A stretch of DNA of 43,263 nucleotides from contig JNEU01000959.1 of NCBI GenBank assembly GCA_000697475.1, positions 1 to 43,263 on the forward strand, written 5' to 3'. This DNA comes from Lichtheimia corymbifera B2541 (Eukaryota; Mucoromycota; Mucoromycetes; Mucorales; Lichtheimiaceae). Under the pieces are notes generated by a model. That model was not told the origin of the DNA. It made no database searches and saw nothing but the letters and a program-made list of their open reading frames with translations. The position numbers and the translations under genes were made by a program. Of the stretch, positions 20,947 through 31,548 are shown piece by piece (the first letter of the stretch is position 1; each line of letters starts with the position of its first letter).

Positions 20947-22510
20947 TGTGCTGTTTGAACAATGCATCGTACAAACCCGGGCTAGACCGACAAAAAGGTG
21001 ACAAAGGCGTCCCTGATGGCCGAAGGACTCTGTAAGGCTTTCACACACGCTGCCCGTGAGCAACTTCGATGGACTTGACAGCTATCCTTGCTGTGACAAT
21101 CTCCCCCCCTGGTGGTGGCATCATTTGCTGTTGCCTTGGCACGGACGTTCATTGAATTGCGAGATGCTGGATGGAGGACCTGCTAGACCGACAAAAAGGT
21201 GACAAAGGCGTCCCTGATTGCCGAAGGACTTTGTAAGGCTTTCACACACGCTGCAGCGAGCAATTTCGATGGACTTGATAGCTATCCTTGCTGTGACAAT
21301 CTCCCCCCCTGGTGGTGGCATTATTTGCTGTTGCCTTGGCACGGACGTTCATTGAATTGATATTGCCAACATCCATGTTCTTACAGCCAAATTTCCCTTT
21401 GCAGCCAATTACCAGATAAGTGGAGATTGAGAGCATACGATATTCAACTTTACTAACAATCTACTTTCTAGCAGTCGGAAGCTTTTAGCAATACCGATCA
21501 CCTTTACTCTTGTGCTGTTTGAACAATGCATCGTCAAAACCCGGGCTAGATCGACAAAAAGGTGACAAAGGTGTCCCTGTTAGCCGAAGGACTTTGCAAG
21601 GCTTTCACGTACGCTGCCCGTGAGCAATTTCGATGGACTTGATAGCTATCCTTGCTGTGACAATCTCCTCCCCCTGGTGGTGGCATCATTTGCTGTTGCC
21701 TTGGCGCGGACGTTCATTGAATTGATATTGCCAACATCCATGTTCTTACAACCAAGTTTCTTCCCTATGCAAACCAATTACCAGGTAAGTGCAGATTGAG
21801 AGCATACGATATTCGGCTTTACTAACAATCTACTTTCTAGCAGTTGGAAGCCATTTTTCAATTACGAAGCTTTTAACAATACTGATCACCTTTACTCATT
21901 GTGCTGTTTGAACAATGCATCGTCAAAACCCGGGCTAGACCGACAAAAAGGTGACAAAGGCGTCCCTGTTAGCCGAAGGACTTTGCAAGGCTTTCACGTA
22001 CGCTGCCCGTGAGCAACTTCGATGGACTTGACAGCTATCCTTGCTGTGACAATCTCCTCCCCCTGGTGGTGGCATTATTTGCTGTTGCCTTGGCGCGGAC
22101 GTTCATTGAATTGCGAGATGCTGGATGGAGGACCTGCTAGACCGATAAAAAGGTGACAAAGGCGTCCCTGATTGCCGAAGGACTTTGTAAGGCTTTCACG
22201 TACGCTGCAGCGAGCAATTTCGATGGACTTGACAGCTATCCTTGCTGTGACAATCTCCTCCCCCTGGCGGTGGCATCATTTGCTGTTGCCTTGGCGCGGA
22301 CGTTCATTGAATTGATATTGCCAACATCCATGTTCTTACAACCAAGTTTCTTCCCTTGCAAACCAATTACCAGGTAAGTGGAGATTGAGAGCATACGATA
22401 TTCGGCTTTACTAACAATCTACTTTCTAGCAGTTGGAAGCCATTTTTCAATTACGAAGCCTTTAACAATACGGATCGCGTTTACTCATTGTATAACAACC
22501 TCTTGTAATC
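20947..22510 (+). repeat. Nested tandem array of terminal exons of an unknown gene
   Basis: Five partial copies: A 20947-21180, B 21181-21510, C 21511-21899, D 21900-22133, E 22134-22510. A and D are short and end gcgagatgctggatggagga; B, C and E run through an intron to a last exon. So A+B and D+E form a larger unit with C between them. In E the exon after ctag reads TDKKVTKASLIAEGLCKAF ... ARTFIELILPTSMF, then CAG|GTAAGTGG, branch ttactaacaat, tttctag, and the last exon SSWKPFFNYEAFNNTDRVYS ending NNLL stop. A, C and D carry gcccgtgagc (+1) where B and E have gcagcgagc. A and B have a shorter C run (-1). B's donor is ATAAGT. Only E stays open, and it has no upstream exons here. No family recognised. 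Confidence 0.85.
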
Positions 22511-22757
22511 ACAATCCCCAAACTTCCCATTATTTTCATCCCCTGTAAAACCGCCTGTAAAAGCGCATGTTGCTGTACTCCAACTTTTGAACAATATACA
22601 ATTTTACCCTACATATCATTCATTTCGTTGTTATACCTTATAGCTCAAACCATCAAACCAATAATTGTGCGAGAGATTATGAAAGGAATCAAACGTGCTA
22701 TAGCTTTTCTTTATATATGTGTCATGTGTGCGCTATTTACTTGGATATATATATGCA

Positions 22758-22759
<2 letters not shown>

Positions 22760-22804
<45 letters not shown>

Positions 22805-22822
22805 GCGTGTGTGTGTGTGTGT
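22760..22822. repeat. (GT)n microsatellite
   Basis: About 30 GT units with a few GC interruptions end 8 nt before the stop codon of the minus-strand gene at 22831, so the tract would fall in its 3' UTR as (AC)n. Confidence 0.95.
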
Positions 22823-22830
22823 ATACATGA

Positions 22831-24366
22831 TCAAACGGTAGTGTTGACGAGCTTGAAGGAATATGATGTTGTATCGAGCCAATATTGTAACTTGAGGGCA
22901 GATGGTTTCAGAGAGTGATTGTTCCGGGTCCATTCGCAAACTTGCTCAACCTTGGCAGCGGTCTCAAGTGCATACGCCTAAAGACAAGAGTTTAGATTTC
23001 TCAGTATTACAGCCATACTATGCATTACCTGAACCTGTGCAATCCTTGAAACTAGTATGGGAAGCATGACTAGATCATCCGAAGTGCGTATCAAATTGAG
23101 CTTCGACAAGCGTGCCATGACATATAGTTTTGGACCTCGCAATTCCATCTTGTACGTGCTTAAACATCCACCGGAAACCAGAACACCGCAAACCACCGGA
23201 TCCTCCACGCCAATAGTAACAAGCCGATTTATCATGGTCCGCATCTCCTTTCCAATCTTGATAGTATCTGATTCACCTTGACAATGGCCTTTCGGTGCCT
23301 CAAACTCTCCTACCACCACCTCGAATCGTTGGCTCAGCCCATTGACATATATTCCAAAGTCTGGTTTGTATTGTGGATCACCGGATAAGCTCACATCCGC
23401 CCTATTAAGGAATATATGTTCGTTAACTAACATGCATGCCAATAGCCTTCGTTCATTACCAGAAACGTTGAAGCCGTGGTTCATATGCAGACATATCCTC
23501 CAGGAGTGGTGCAAGTATATTGTGTACGTATGTGTCTTTTTCTTTCAAAGAACAGTCATTGCCGCCGATCTTTACTTGAGGAAGCCTAAATAGTGATGAT
23601 TTAGCCTTCTACCATTGTAGAGAATACTGAATAGAATATCTTACATTCGATGCAACAAATTCGCCACAACCATGTCTAAATGATTCTCCGACTCGATAGC
23701 TGTGTTCATGAATCCCAAAGATACTCTCTGTACTTGGCGTTTGTTTTGGAAAGACGACTATAAGATATACCATATCAGCTGCAAGAACACATCATGAAGA
23801 GCTAAACATACCGCCGCTGCTTGTAGACACCATGTTGAAGCTTGTGCGTCAGGAAGATCGAGGTGCTTTGAAATTTGTAGGTCATTGATGATAGGAAAAT
23901 GCAATGACAAATCGCCAAAATGACGGGAAACCGAGCTCATGGTGTCTTCAGCAAAAACAAAGATCGAATGCATTGCCCTAAAGGAATAGACTCTCTGGTA
24001 TTAGAAAGGAGTTCTTATGCTCGACAGAAGGATATACTTACAATACACTGATATCCGATAACTGGTGTTGATTTTTTTTGGAGAAACAAGCGTCGGCATG
24101 TTCAAAGCATTTGGCATGAATGTTAACACCGTTCACGACCCAAGAACCGCATCCAATGCTCTCCGTGTCTTCTTCTTGTGCATCTGTATCGGTTTCCCCC
24201 ACATTTCAACTTGGAAAAATTGAACTTCGCTATTCGCACCATGTCAATTTCGACACCCGACGTAGATAATGTAGCGAAACCAACTCTTTGCATATGCACT
24301 ACCGGGGGATAGCTCCTTCGAAAGTAACAATGCGGCGTGTATGAGTAGTGATTTATCAAGTAACAT
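22831..24366 (-). CDS. Orphan protein with KPDF/GEFEAPK motifs, 376 aa
   Basis: Seven minus-strand exons: 24303-24366, 24042-24183, 23812-23977, 23645-23757, 23460-23585, 23029-23401, 22831-22977 (1131 nt, 376 aa; all phases agree). Start MLLDKSLLIHAALLLSKELS. Segments visible: ESIGCGSWVVNGVNIHAKC, HFGDLSLHFPIINDLQISKH, then DPQYKPDFGIYVNG, VVVGEFEAPKG and IKIGKEMRTMINRLV, PVVCGVLVSGGCLSTYKMEL, YVMARLSKLNLI, and AYALETAAKVEQVCEW. I recognise this as a second uncharacterised family expanded in Mucoromycota. PD...E-x-x-K followed by G..P.V.GVL...C..YKM recalls PD-(D/E)XK nuclease folds, but that is inference. Upstream (24430-24720) lies a copy of the promoter-like block seen at 5.7 and 6.9 kb. 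The 5'-most exon and its 119-nt intron are the least certain part. Confidence 0.8.
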
Positions 24367-24429
24367 AGTCAGGCTTTACCTTTTATAAGGATATAATATC
24401 ACAATGACGACGACAATGACAACAATGAC

Positions 24430-24720
24430 AATAGCAATACTGCTGTATGTACAATGGAGCACTATAAAATACACAAAGATCAGCCCTTATTCACGAGGTT
24501 GCGAGAGATGGGTGCGAACACAACCATGGTGATTGGCCTTGTAAGCAACCAAAGAAGTATGTGTGAAAGAGGAAAGAACGTGTGGGGGGATGATGGGCGG
24601 CGACAACATGCTTTTATTGTGTACGGTGGGCGTGGGTATTTCTATCTGTTGGGGATGATGCATTGATAGATTGATGCATGAGCTGATAAAGTGATGGGGC
24701 GCATATATCAGGATCAATTC
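24430..24720 (-). repeat. Third copy of promoter-like block
   Basis: On the plus strand it shares ggcgacaacat, ggtgggcgtgggtatttct, gttggggatg and gtggggcgc, in the same order and with similar spacing, with 6890-7000 and (reversed) with 5610-5750. Here it sits directly upstream of the intact 376-aa gene, which implies the block is that family's promoter/leader region. It is more diverged than the two arms are from each other. Confidence 0.65.
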
Positions 24721-24999
24721 TGAGGAGCCAAGGTGTATTGTTGTCCATGCATACATCGATCTATCAAGGAAATCAATCATTAGTTCGCCTAATGATGCAC
24801 ATCCCCAACATTAACGTACCATGTTGTCAACCTACTCTTAGTATTTGTGTGCGTGTTCCATAAGCAGCGAGAATGATCAGATCACCTTTGATATCATATA
24901 TTAAGCCTCACACGCAATCGTGGTTTGAATAAAGGATGATGCAGGAGACATGATGCAAAAAGCAAAGTCTAATTTTTCTAAGTTGAAATGTGGGGGGAT
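24721..24999. other. Intergenic with short inverted-repeat partner
   Basis: No exon seen. The sequence around 24962-24997 (aatttttctaagttgaaatg) resembles the reverse complement of 24201-24236, inside intron 1 of the neighbouring gene (aatttttccaagttgaaatg). Confidence 0.45.
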
Positions 25000-25776
25000 T
25001 TAACGGGGTTGATCGGTTTCCTCCACCAGTGCATATTCAGCAACACGCCTCGGATGATGATCAATGCTTAGATCAGACTTGGGATCGTCATCTTCTATGG
25101 TGTCATCGGCAGAAGACTCGCCATCATTGTCCTCGCTTGAATGATCAGTGTCGTGATGTTGTCGTTTGTTGGATCTAATATAATCAAATGTGAATATAAT
25201 TCATGAAACGGCGAAGCTCCTCGATCCTCGAACTTACCCTGCATTCTCCGGGCTTTCATGTGTTCGTTTGCCATGAGCTGAAATACAAATAGTTAGAAAT
25301 TATCGCTTCATTAAGCATCAAGCATTACCTGTCAAAGTGTTGTTATTCATCACCCCACCGCATACAATCGACCCGCTTCCGACGTTTCCATGTATGGTGA
25401 TGGTGTTGCGCTCCGTCTCCTTGTCCAGGTCCTCCTCAGGTACATTCTACTAGAATAATCAGACACAAACCATAAAGCATCAACATATTCATGTGATATA
25501 TACCATTGTCTGCTCCTTCAACCTCGTAACATAGTTAAGCAGTTCACGAGGTATATTGTGCTTGGGTGATTTGATCCAGTTCATATCATCGATATAATTC
25601 ATGCGCAGCGTTCTCAGCGAGGAACCGTCGGCACCTTGGTCTTCCTTTGCGGATTTGACGTATCCGCTAAATGTCCATGATTCTGGTGGGTTGCTCGTGA
25701 AGAATGCGCGACGCTTGAGATCAGTCGGCTGGAATTGTAGAGTCTGATTACGATATTGCTTTGGGCAGGTGAACAT
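25000..25776 (-). CDS. Orphan acidic-tail protein, 201 aa
   Basis: Four minus-strand exons: 25504-25776, 25329-25446, 25238-25277, 25000-25174 (606 nt, 201 aa; phases agree). Start MFTCPKQYRNQTLQFQPTDL. The N-terminal 90 residues look folded (WTFSGYVKSAKEDQG, MNYIDDMNWIKSPKHNIP, LLNYVTRLKEQTM). The middle is IHGNVGSGSIVCGGVMNN; the tail is hydrophilic and acidic (SSEDNDGESSADDTIEDDD) and ends EETDQPR. The layout of an N-terminal recognition-like part plus a variable acidic tail is seen in Mucoromycota orphan families, but I assign no function. It is divergent from the 25928 gene. Confidence 0.75.
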
Positions 25777-25927
25777 GGTGGTGTGAAGAAAAAGGCAGCT
25801 AGACGCGAGAAGTGCTGCAGGATGAACAATGGCCCCACTGACTTTGAATTGGCAAACTCCAATAGCCAGCTATCACTCCGTTTTTGCCCGTGCCTTCTTT
25901 TTTTTCAGTTTTTTACCAGCCTTTGGA
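25777..25927. promoter_or_regulatory. Short divergent promoter of two orphan genes
   Basis: 151 bp separate the start codons at 25776 (-) and 25928 (+). A T-rich tract (cttcttttttttcag, about 25892-25908) lies close to the plus-strand start and could be leader or an intron end. Confidence 0.5.
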
Positions 25928-26449
25928 ATGAACCACGAACAACAGCCCATCGCCTTCACTCCCTCATCTGAAAGCAAATCGTTATCAACGACTGAACCTC
26001 ACCTTTACAGTACGTCTTGTGGATATTGTGGACACGGTTATGACGAGGAAGGACTATGGCCTACCATCCAACAACAAGAATACTTTGAGGTACGACCCCC
26101 AGTAGAAGGCCTATTATTCCAATACAATTATCTCCTCAATGTGTTCACTACACCCGATATGGCCAAGTATTTAGCTGAAGCAGAGATTACAGAGGATGTA
26201 TATGCATTGCCTATTCATTTGCAGCGTTTATTGAGTGAAGTCAAAGAGGAAGTGGTTCTCAAACGCATCAACAAGGAACACATTGAGCATCAGCACCAGC
26301 AACAGCAGCCATCCATGGCCATGATTAGACTTGAACGTGTACGCAACTATGTATGGATTCAGTCGGGTGGCGATGTGGCTAACTTGATGTCAGCGCTGAC
26401 CGAGCTTATGAGTGACGAGGATGAATTGGAGAATGTCTTGGGTTTCTAA
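25928..26449 (+). CDS. Orphan protein, 173 aa
   Basis: Single exon. The ATG at 25928 (MNHEQQPIAFTPSSES) is preferred; the frame is open upstream but that part is not coding-like. It contains a CGYCGHGYDEEGLW motif, FEVRPPVEGLLFQYNYLLN, a helical middle (EITEDVYALPIHLQRLLSEV), a His/Gln run (HIEHQHQQQQ) and an amphipathic C-terminal helix (VANLMSALTELMSDEDELE). No family recognised. Possibly soluble and helical. It lies downstream of a T-rich leader and is followed by about 950 bp of non-coding sequence. Confidence 0.65.
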   Translation: MNHEQQPIAFTPSSESKSLSTTEPHLYSTSCGYCGHGYDEEGLWPTIQQQEYFEVRPPVEGLLFQYNYLLNVFTTPDMAKYLAEAEITEDVYALPIHLQRLLSEVKEEVVLKRINKEHIEHQHQQQQPSMAMIRLERVRNYVWIQSGGDVANLMSALTELMSDEDELENVLGF

Positions 26450-27408
26450 TATCATCATTGCCATTGCCGTACCACCAACCATTCCACTTTCCGCCAGGTC
26501 ATTCATTCATCCATCCATCCAGACAACAACAACAACAACAACCACTACCTCCGCCCACGTGATATATACTTTTACGCAGCTAATACCCGGTTCACATAAC
26601 ACCACGCACATCTTCTCAACACAACTCACTTAGCATATATATACACACTTTTCAATCATATTCGCAAATAAAAGAAAAAATCAACATCATATTCATCGTC
26701 TTAGCGTTACTTTATTCCCATCTCCGTATTATCATAACACGCGATAGTTTCATGCATCTATAGCTTGAATGATAGTAGCGGCCAATTGATTATAAATGTA
26801 CTTTGACACGAAAAATAAAGGCACATAGACACCATAGAAAGCATGGTGGATGATTTATACTTGATCCTTATCGCAGCACTTGCAATTCCTAGCAGCTGAT
26901 AGCACGTAGTACCCATTATGCAACCAATTAGTGTATATGTGATGATATGCCTTTCTCTAAGGTAATGGTCCTAGTGCTCACAAACAGATACAATCAATGG
27001 AGAGGTCACATCGCCCAAAATCATTCAACACCCAAGCAACATGGATATCATGTGACCAGATCAAGAGGATAAACGTAGAATGGAAAGCTCTTCAAAGGGT
27101 TGATAGTTACACACACGTTGTCATGGTGATGCTTGCTTATTCCATTCGATGTTGCCATGGACAACTATTTGTTATGTTTCAAATAAGCTATGCGCGTGCA
27201 TGAACGCTACTATAATCCAACATTTGTTATCTCTCCTCTGATTTGAAGGATCGACTTTGACATGTCCACATAAAGTATAAAGATAGCGTTCAAAACCTTA
27301 TCGCAGTACATTTATTATGTTTGTGTGTAGATCTAATATATCTTGGACTTGGATGGGATGTTTGTGTAACCAGTAAGCTGCGGGCGGGTTGATCACAGCA
27401 CCAATTTA
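26450..27408. other. Intergenic, nothing recognised
   Basis: About 960 bp. An (AAC)n run near 26522-26541 and several AT-rich tracts are present, but no exon with paired splice sites, RNA gene or inverted repeat that I can support. Confidence 0.45.
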
Positions 27409-30400
27409 ATGAGCGAACGTAGCTGCCGGATCGTGTCCTTTTCAATGATCCCACGTACGCGACTCTACACATCGCACCCTGCATTACAGCGACGTGCATT
27501 GCTTGTACGCCCTCCTTCGGTGCAACGAACGTCATTCGCAACTTCAGCACGACGATTGGTGGAAGAAGCAGCTACGGTATGTATATACTTCAACATGTCA
27601 GGGGACCTCTTGTAATTCACACACACGACTCTTTACTTCAGGCTGCAGGTGGCAATGTCGAAGAACAAACGGCTATGCTCTACTTGGATAATGTCTTTCC
27701 TTTGAGAGTGGGCATCTTGGATATCCGGCAGTGGTTTTTCCGGAATACGATGGCGTGCATGGATCGTGTTCTTCCGTCACCCGAGCTCATACCCCATGGC
27801 TTTAAGATCAAACGTATTGAACCACGGTAAAATACTACATCGATATATGAGATGGTGGATGGCATATTGACTATGGTATTCGTATAGCATCAAGGATGGT
27901 GGTGCAGTTGTCGAGTTTGCATTCAATAGCAAAGCGGAGGACAAGAAGCGGATCGCATATGACATTGTTGAAAAGGTTTCCGAGAATCTCAAGAATCACC
28001 GTGCATCCTTCAACATGCAGCCCATTCGCACATTTTTGGTCAAAGGCGAGCCATTTTATGAGGACATGGTAGCACGATATCCATCACCCCGATTACGCAT
28101 CGAATTCCAAGGCGAACCTGTCACTGTGGAAAGACTTTACAAACACCTACGCAAATATGGTCGCATTTATGATATCGCCGTCTATCCCAATCCTTACACC
28201 AGCAAGGATCCACCTCGATATGCCATTGCTCAATTCACTCGTATTCGTTCTGCTACAAGTGCACGTAACTGTTTGCATGGTCATTTTATTCAAGGCCAGC
28301 GTATCAACATTTTGTATGAGCGACAACTGGTAGGATGGATATGGGATTTGGAAAGGGTTGCTATGTATACTTATATATACATATATATATAGCGTACCAA
28401 TGTTGTCAAAGAATGGATCATGGAGCATCCGCGTATCACTGTGCCAATTGGAGCAGCTCTGTTAGCCGGTTTGACTTACTCGGTGTTTGATCCCATGCGA
28501 GAATTCTTTATTGCATCCAAAGTCACTCAGCGGTTCAATCCTGAAGAATATGCACTTTACAGGTGGTTACGGCGTGAGACGTGGGCAAGATTGGTGCAAC
28601 CCGATCGTTCCTTGACCGAGTCAGCAGCATCTTCTGTATGGGCACAGGATCAAGAAAATATGGACAAGTTGCGAACGTGGTTGAGAGAAGATCCAGGCAA
28701 GTGATATTTCATGTACCATTATGTAGCAGCATTTCTCACGTATTTTGTAGAAACCTTCATTGTGATATCTGGTCCCAAGGGAAGCGGCAAATCATCCGTG
28801 GTCAATGCTACCACTGCTAATCGACGGTAAGTAATTCTCTACCTATCTCAGAAGATGTAGTAGGATTCTGATACCTTGGTTTGATAGCAACAAGATCACC
28901 ATCGATTGTGAAGAACTTGCCAATACGCGCAATCAAACTGAAATGACATTGGCGCTTGCTAAACAGCTTGGCTATTTCCCGGTGTTCACATGGATCGCAT
29001 CATTGAGCAAGCTATTGGATACATTAGTCACTGCCACTACGGGTCAAAATGCTGGATTGGCGTCATCACCCCATGCACAGATCAAAAAGATTCTCGAGAC
29101 AACAGCGGTGGCACTCCGTGAAATCATGCCTGAGGATGAAGACGATGAGAATGGCTACAAAAAGAACAGTATTTGGAAGGCAATTCAGCGCTGGTGGGAG
29201 CATGAAGACAAAAAGAATGCACGAGAGAGTGGAATTGAGTTCAAGGCTATCGATCCACGTGAGGAGATTCCTGTCGTTGTGATTGACAACTTTATGTGTC
29301 GCGATACGCCCAAGCAAGAACAGCTGTGGAATGAGCTTGCCGACTTTGCTGGTCTATTGGTGGAGAACGAAGTGGCCCACGTAGTCTTTGTTACATCCAA
29401 TGTGGGCGTCAACAAGATCCTTACCAAGGCATTACCAGGCAAGAGCTTTGAGACAGTACAGCTATCAGATGTACCACCCGAAGTATCATTGAATTTTATC
29501 GCCAGACAACTCGGTATGGATATAATAACGACACGTGTACCTTTTTCTATCATCATCCCTATACTAATCTTGTTCATGACCTGATACATTAGGCCAAGAA
29601 AAAGTGGATCCCGATTTGCGAAAGATTGTGGAATCACTAGGTGGGCGCTTGACCGAATTGGAGTTATTTGTACAACGACTCAAAATGAACATGGAACCCG
29701 CTGGTAAGTCATCCGGGGCACAATTAATTGTGTGGGGTGATGCAAGACATATATCCTAGGCATCTTTTACTAAATCCAATATACTTTGTATAGCTGCATT
29801 TGAGGATATTGTGCAACGAAATGTAGTGGAGATTCGCAAGTACGGCTTCAATGAAGGCGCAGAAAATGAGCTAGAGGATGTCAAGGTGGAGTGGACAGGT
29901 ATCCAATTCTGGCAAATTGTCAAGGCCCTTACTGAATCCAAGAGCGTAAGTGATTTTGACGGGTGGGCTCTTTTTTTTGTGAGGATCATCAATGACTCAT
30001 GCGTTGTTTTTATTGGATGATAGATCAACTATGATGAGCTTAAATGGAGTCCCTTCTTCAAAGGACAAGATAAACCACTATGGGCAATGGAGCGGGCTGA
30101 GATCATTACGATTTTTCATAAAAATGGTATGATTGGCTGTTGCATAGGGATTATGAAACATGGGAGACAAATGATCATCGCTACGGTTGGCTTATTTTCG
30201 TTTTATCTACCTATTAGGACGTCCTAATTCGGTCAGACCCGGGAAGCCCATCATGTATACTGTGTTTGATCGATTGGTTGCCGATACCGTATTCAATGCA
30301 TCGATGGAAATCGAGTCTCACCAATTCCTAAAGAGCAGCACTGAGGAGTCATTAGCCAAGCTGCAGGATACAGTTATTCAATTGTCAAGGGTCTACAATG

Positions 30401-30546
30401 GAAAGCCACCCAAAGAATTTGACACACGCATCCGATATTTGCTGAGCAAGATTGGCAAGCTGCAAAAGGATATTGAAACATACGAGAAAAGTATAGCTGA
30501 TAATAAGAAGTTACTAGTCACCTCGTGGGAGGATGCATCATATTGA
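27409..30546 (+). CDS. YME2: YME2/RNA12-like mitochondrial inner-membrane protein, 831 aa
   Basis: Ten exons: 27409-27576, 27642-27826, 27888-28329, 28393-28696, 28751-28826, 28888-29513, 29593-29703, 29794-29945, 30024-30126, 30218-30546 (2496 nt, 831 aa; close to fungal YME2). The N-terminus is an Arg/Ser-rich presequence (MIPRTRLYTSHPALQRRALL); the true start may be that second Met at 27445. An RRM lies at about residues 175-255 (RLRIEFQGEPVTVERLYKHL, KYGRIYDIAVYPNP, RYAIAQFTRI). A TM helix follows at about 280-297 (ITVPIGAALLAGLTYSVF). The P-loop is FIVISGPKGSGKSS and a Walker B-like strand is IPVVVIDNF (about 519). The C-terminus is a coiled coil. YME2 maintains mitochondrial nucleoid structure and limits mtDNA escape. 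The intron at 28697-28750 uses a GC donor. Confidence 0.95.
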
Positions 30547-30832
30547 AGAAAAGGGTAGCAATAAAAAATCGTGAAACGGGTCAGGATTGCCCCCTTCTAA
30601 TTTACGTAATATACATTGGACAACGATAATAGCCAAAAAGGATAGGAAGGTGATAAGGATGATGTCGGTGGTGAGGTCGTCGTTGTTGATGTACCGCCCC
30701 CTTGGATGGGAAGAACAACTCCTACTATTCCATCATTTCTAGACTGCTGCCCGATACTGCTGCGCTGCTGCCGCTTTCAAGAATAGCCAGCCACCTGCAT
30801 GCAGCTTAATCATCCCTTTGGTCAATGTGAGC

Positions 30833-31199
30833 CTATAATAAACTTTTGTTTTCCAATTCATGCATGTCGTCCAACACTGTGGATACAACGTGGGGCCTAC
30901 CAATGCATGTTCAAACAAACGCGAGATATATTTACAATACGTATGCATGCATTCGTGCAACGTGACGAAAAACAGGATGTAGCGAGGCTTGTATAGGTTA
31001 TGTGCCAAGGATGATTGTTCTATTGCTTGATCGCTGAGTGGTTCATTGAGACACACTATTGGTTTCTCTCCGCCACTAATCAAATTGAAAGAAGAGGTGA
31101 CTCATGTAGCAACCTGCTTGGTAGTGGTTATGATTTGCCCTGAGTGTCAATTCATGTACCCTCGGTATTTGGCATCCGGCCCGACATTTTGAAAGCCAT
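30833..31199 (-). CDS. Tentative small protein, 76 aa
   Basis: Minus-strand exons 31160-31199, 30941-31067 and 30833-30896 give 231 nt (76 aa) in phase. They read MAFKMSGRMPNTE, then KPIVCLNEPLSDQAIEQSSL and AHNLYKPRYILFFVTLHECM, ending TPHVVSTVLDDMHELENKSL. One hydrophobic stretch (YILFFVTL) might be a membrane segment. The first acceptor (...GGCGGAG) is unusual, since a better TTGATTAG lies just upstream but breaks the frame, and the second intron is only 44 nt. No family recognised. The frame of exon 2 stays open without the second splice, so the C-terminus is uncertain. Confidence 0.35.
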
Positions 31200-31548
31200 G
31201 GGTAAAACGATACTCATCACAGGACTAAAAAGGGCAGTATCGTGAGAAAGAAACCTAATTATGGCGCCTCACATCAGGTTACCTGAAGCTATCTTATCGA
31301 ACGATCGAACAAATGATGCAGCGTTTCGTGGGAACAAGTGTGAGAAAAGAATATAGCTGTATGTGGGTGGGGTGTGTGTGTGCAGAAACATTGGACTCAC
31401 CAAAAAGGGATAATTATCGTATTCGGATCACGCGCTCAAAATAAAAAAGAGATTTGCTGTCTGTGGTTTCAATATATAAAGAGCCAAACCAGTGAAACTT
31501 TGTTTAGTTTCCCTTTCTTACTCCACATTACATTACATCAATCTCTTT
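31200..31548. promoter_or_regulatory. Upstream region of AAAP transporter
   Basis: A TATATAAA element at 31473-31480 lies about 70 nt before the ATG at 31549, followed by a pyrimidine- and CATTACA-rich leader. The remainder shows no exon. Confidence 0.55.

Noticed and set aside
21121..21436. Minus-strand ORFs in the tandem array
   Set aside because: The plus strand gives a consistent exon-intron-exon structure with branch point and acceptor, conserved between copies. The minus frames are shadows.
22628..22918. ORF of 96 codons across the (GT)n tract
   Set aside because: Its sequence is dominated by Cys-Val repeats from the microsatellite, and it overlaps the last exon of the minus-strand gene.
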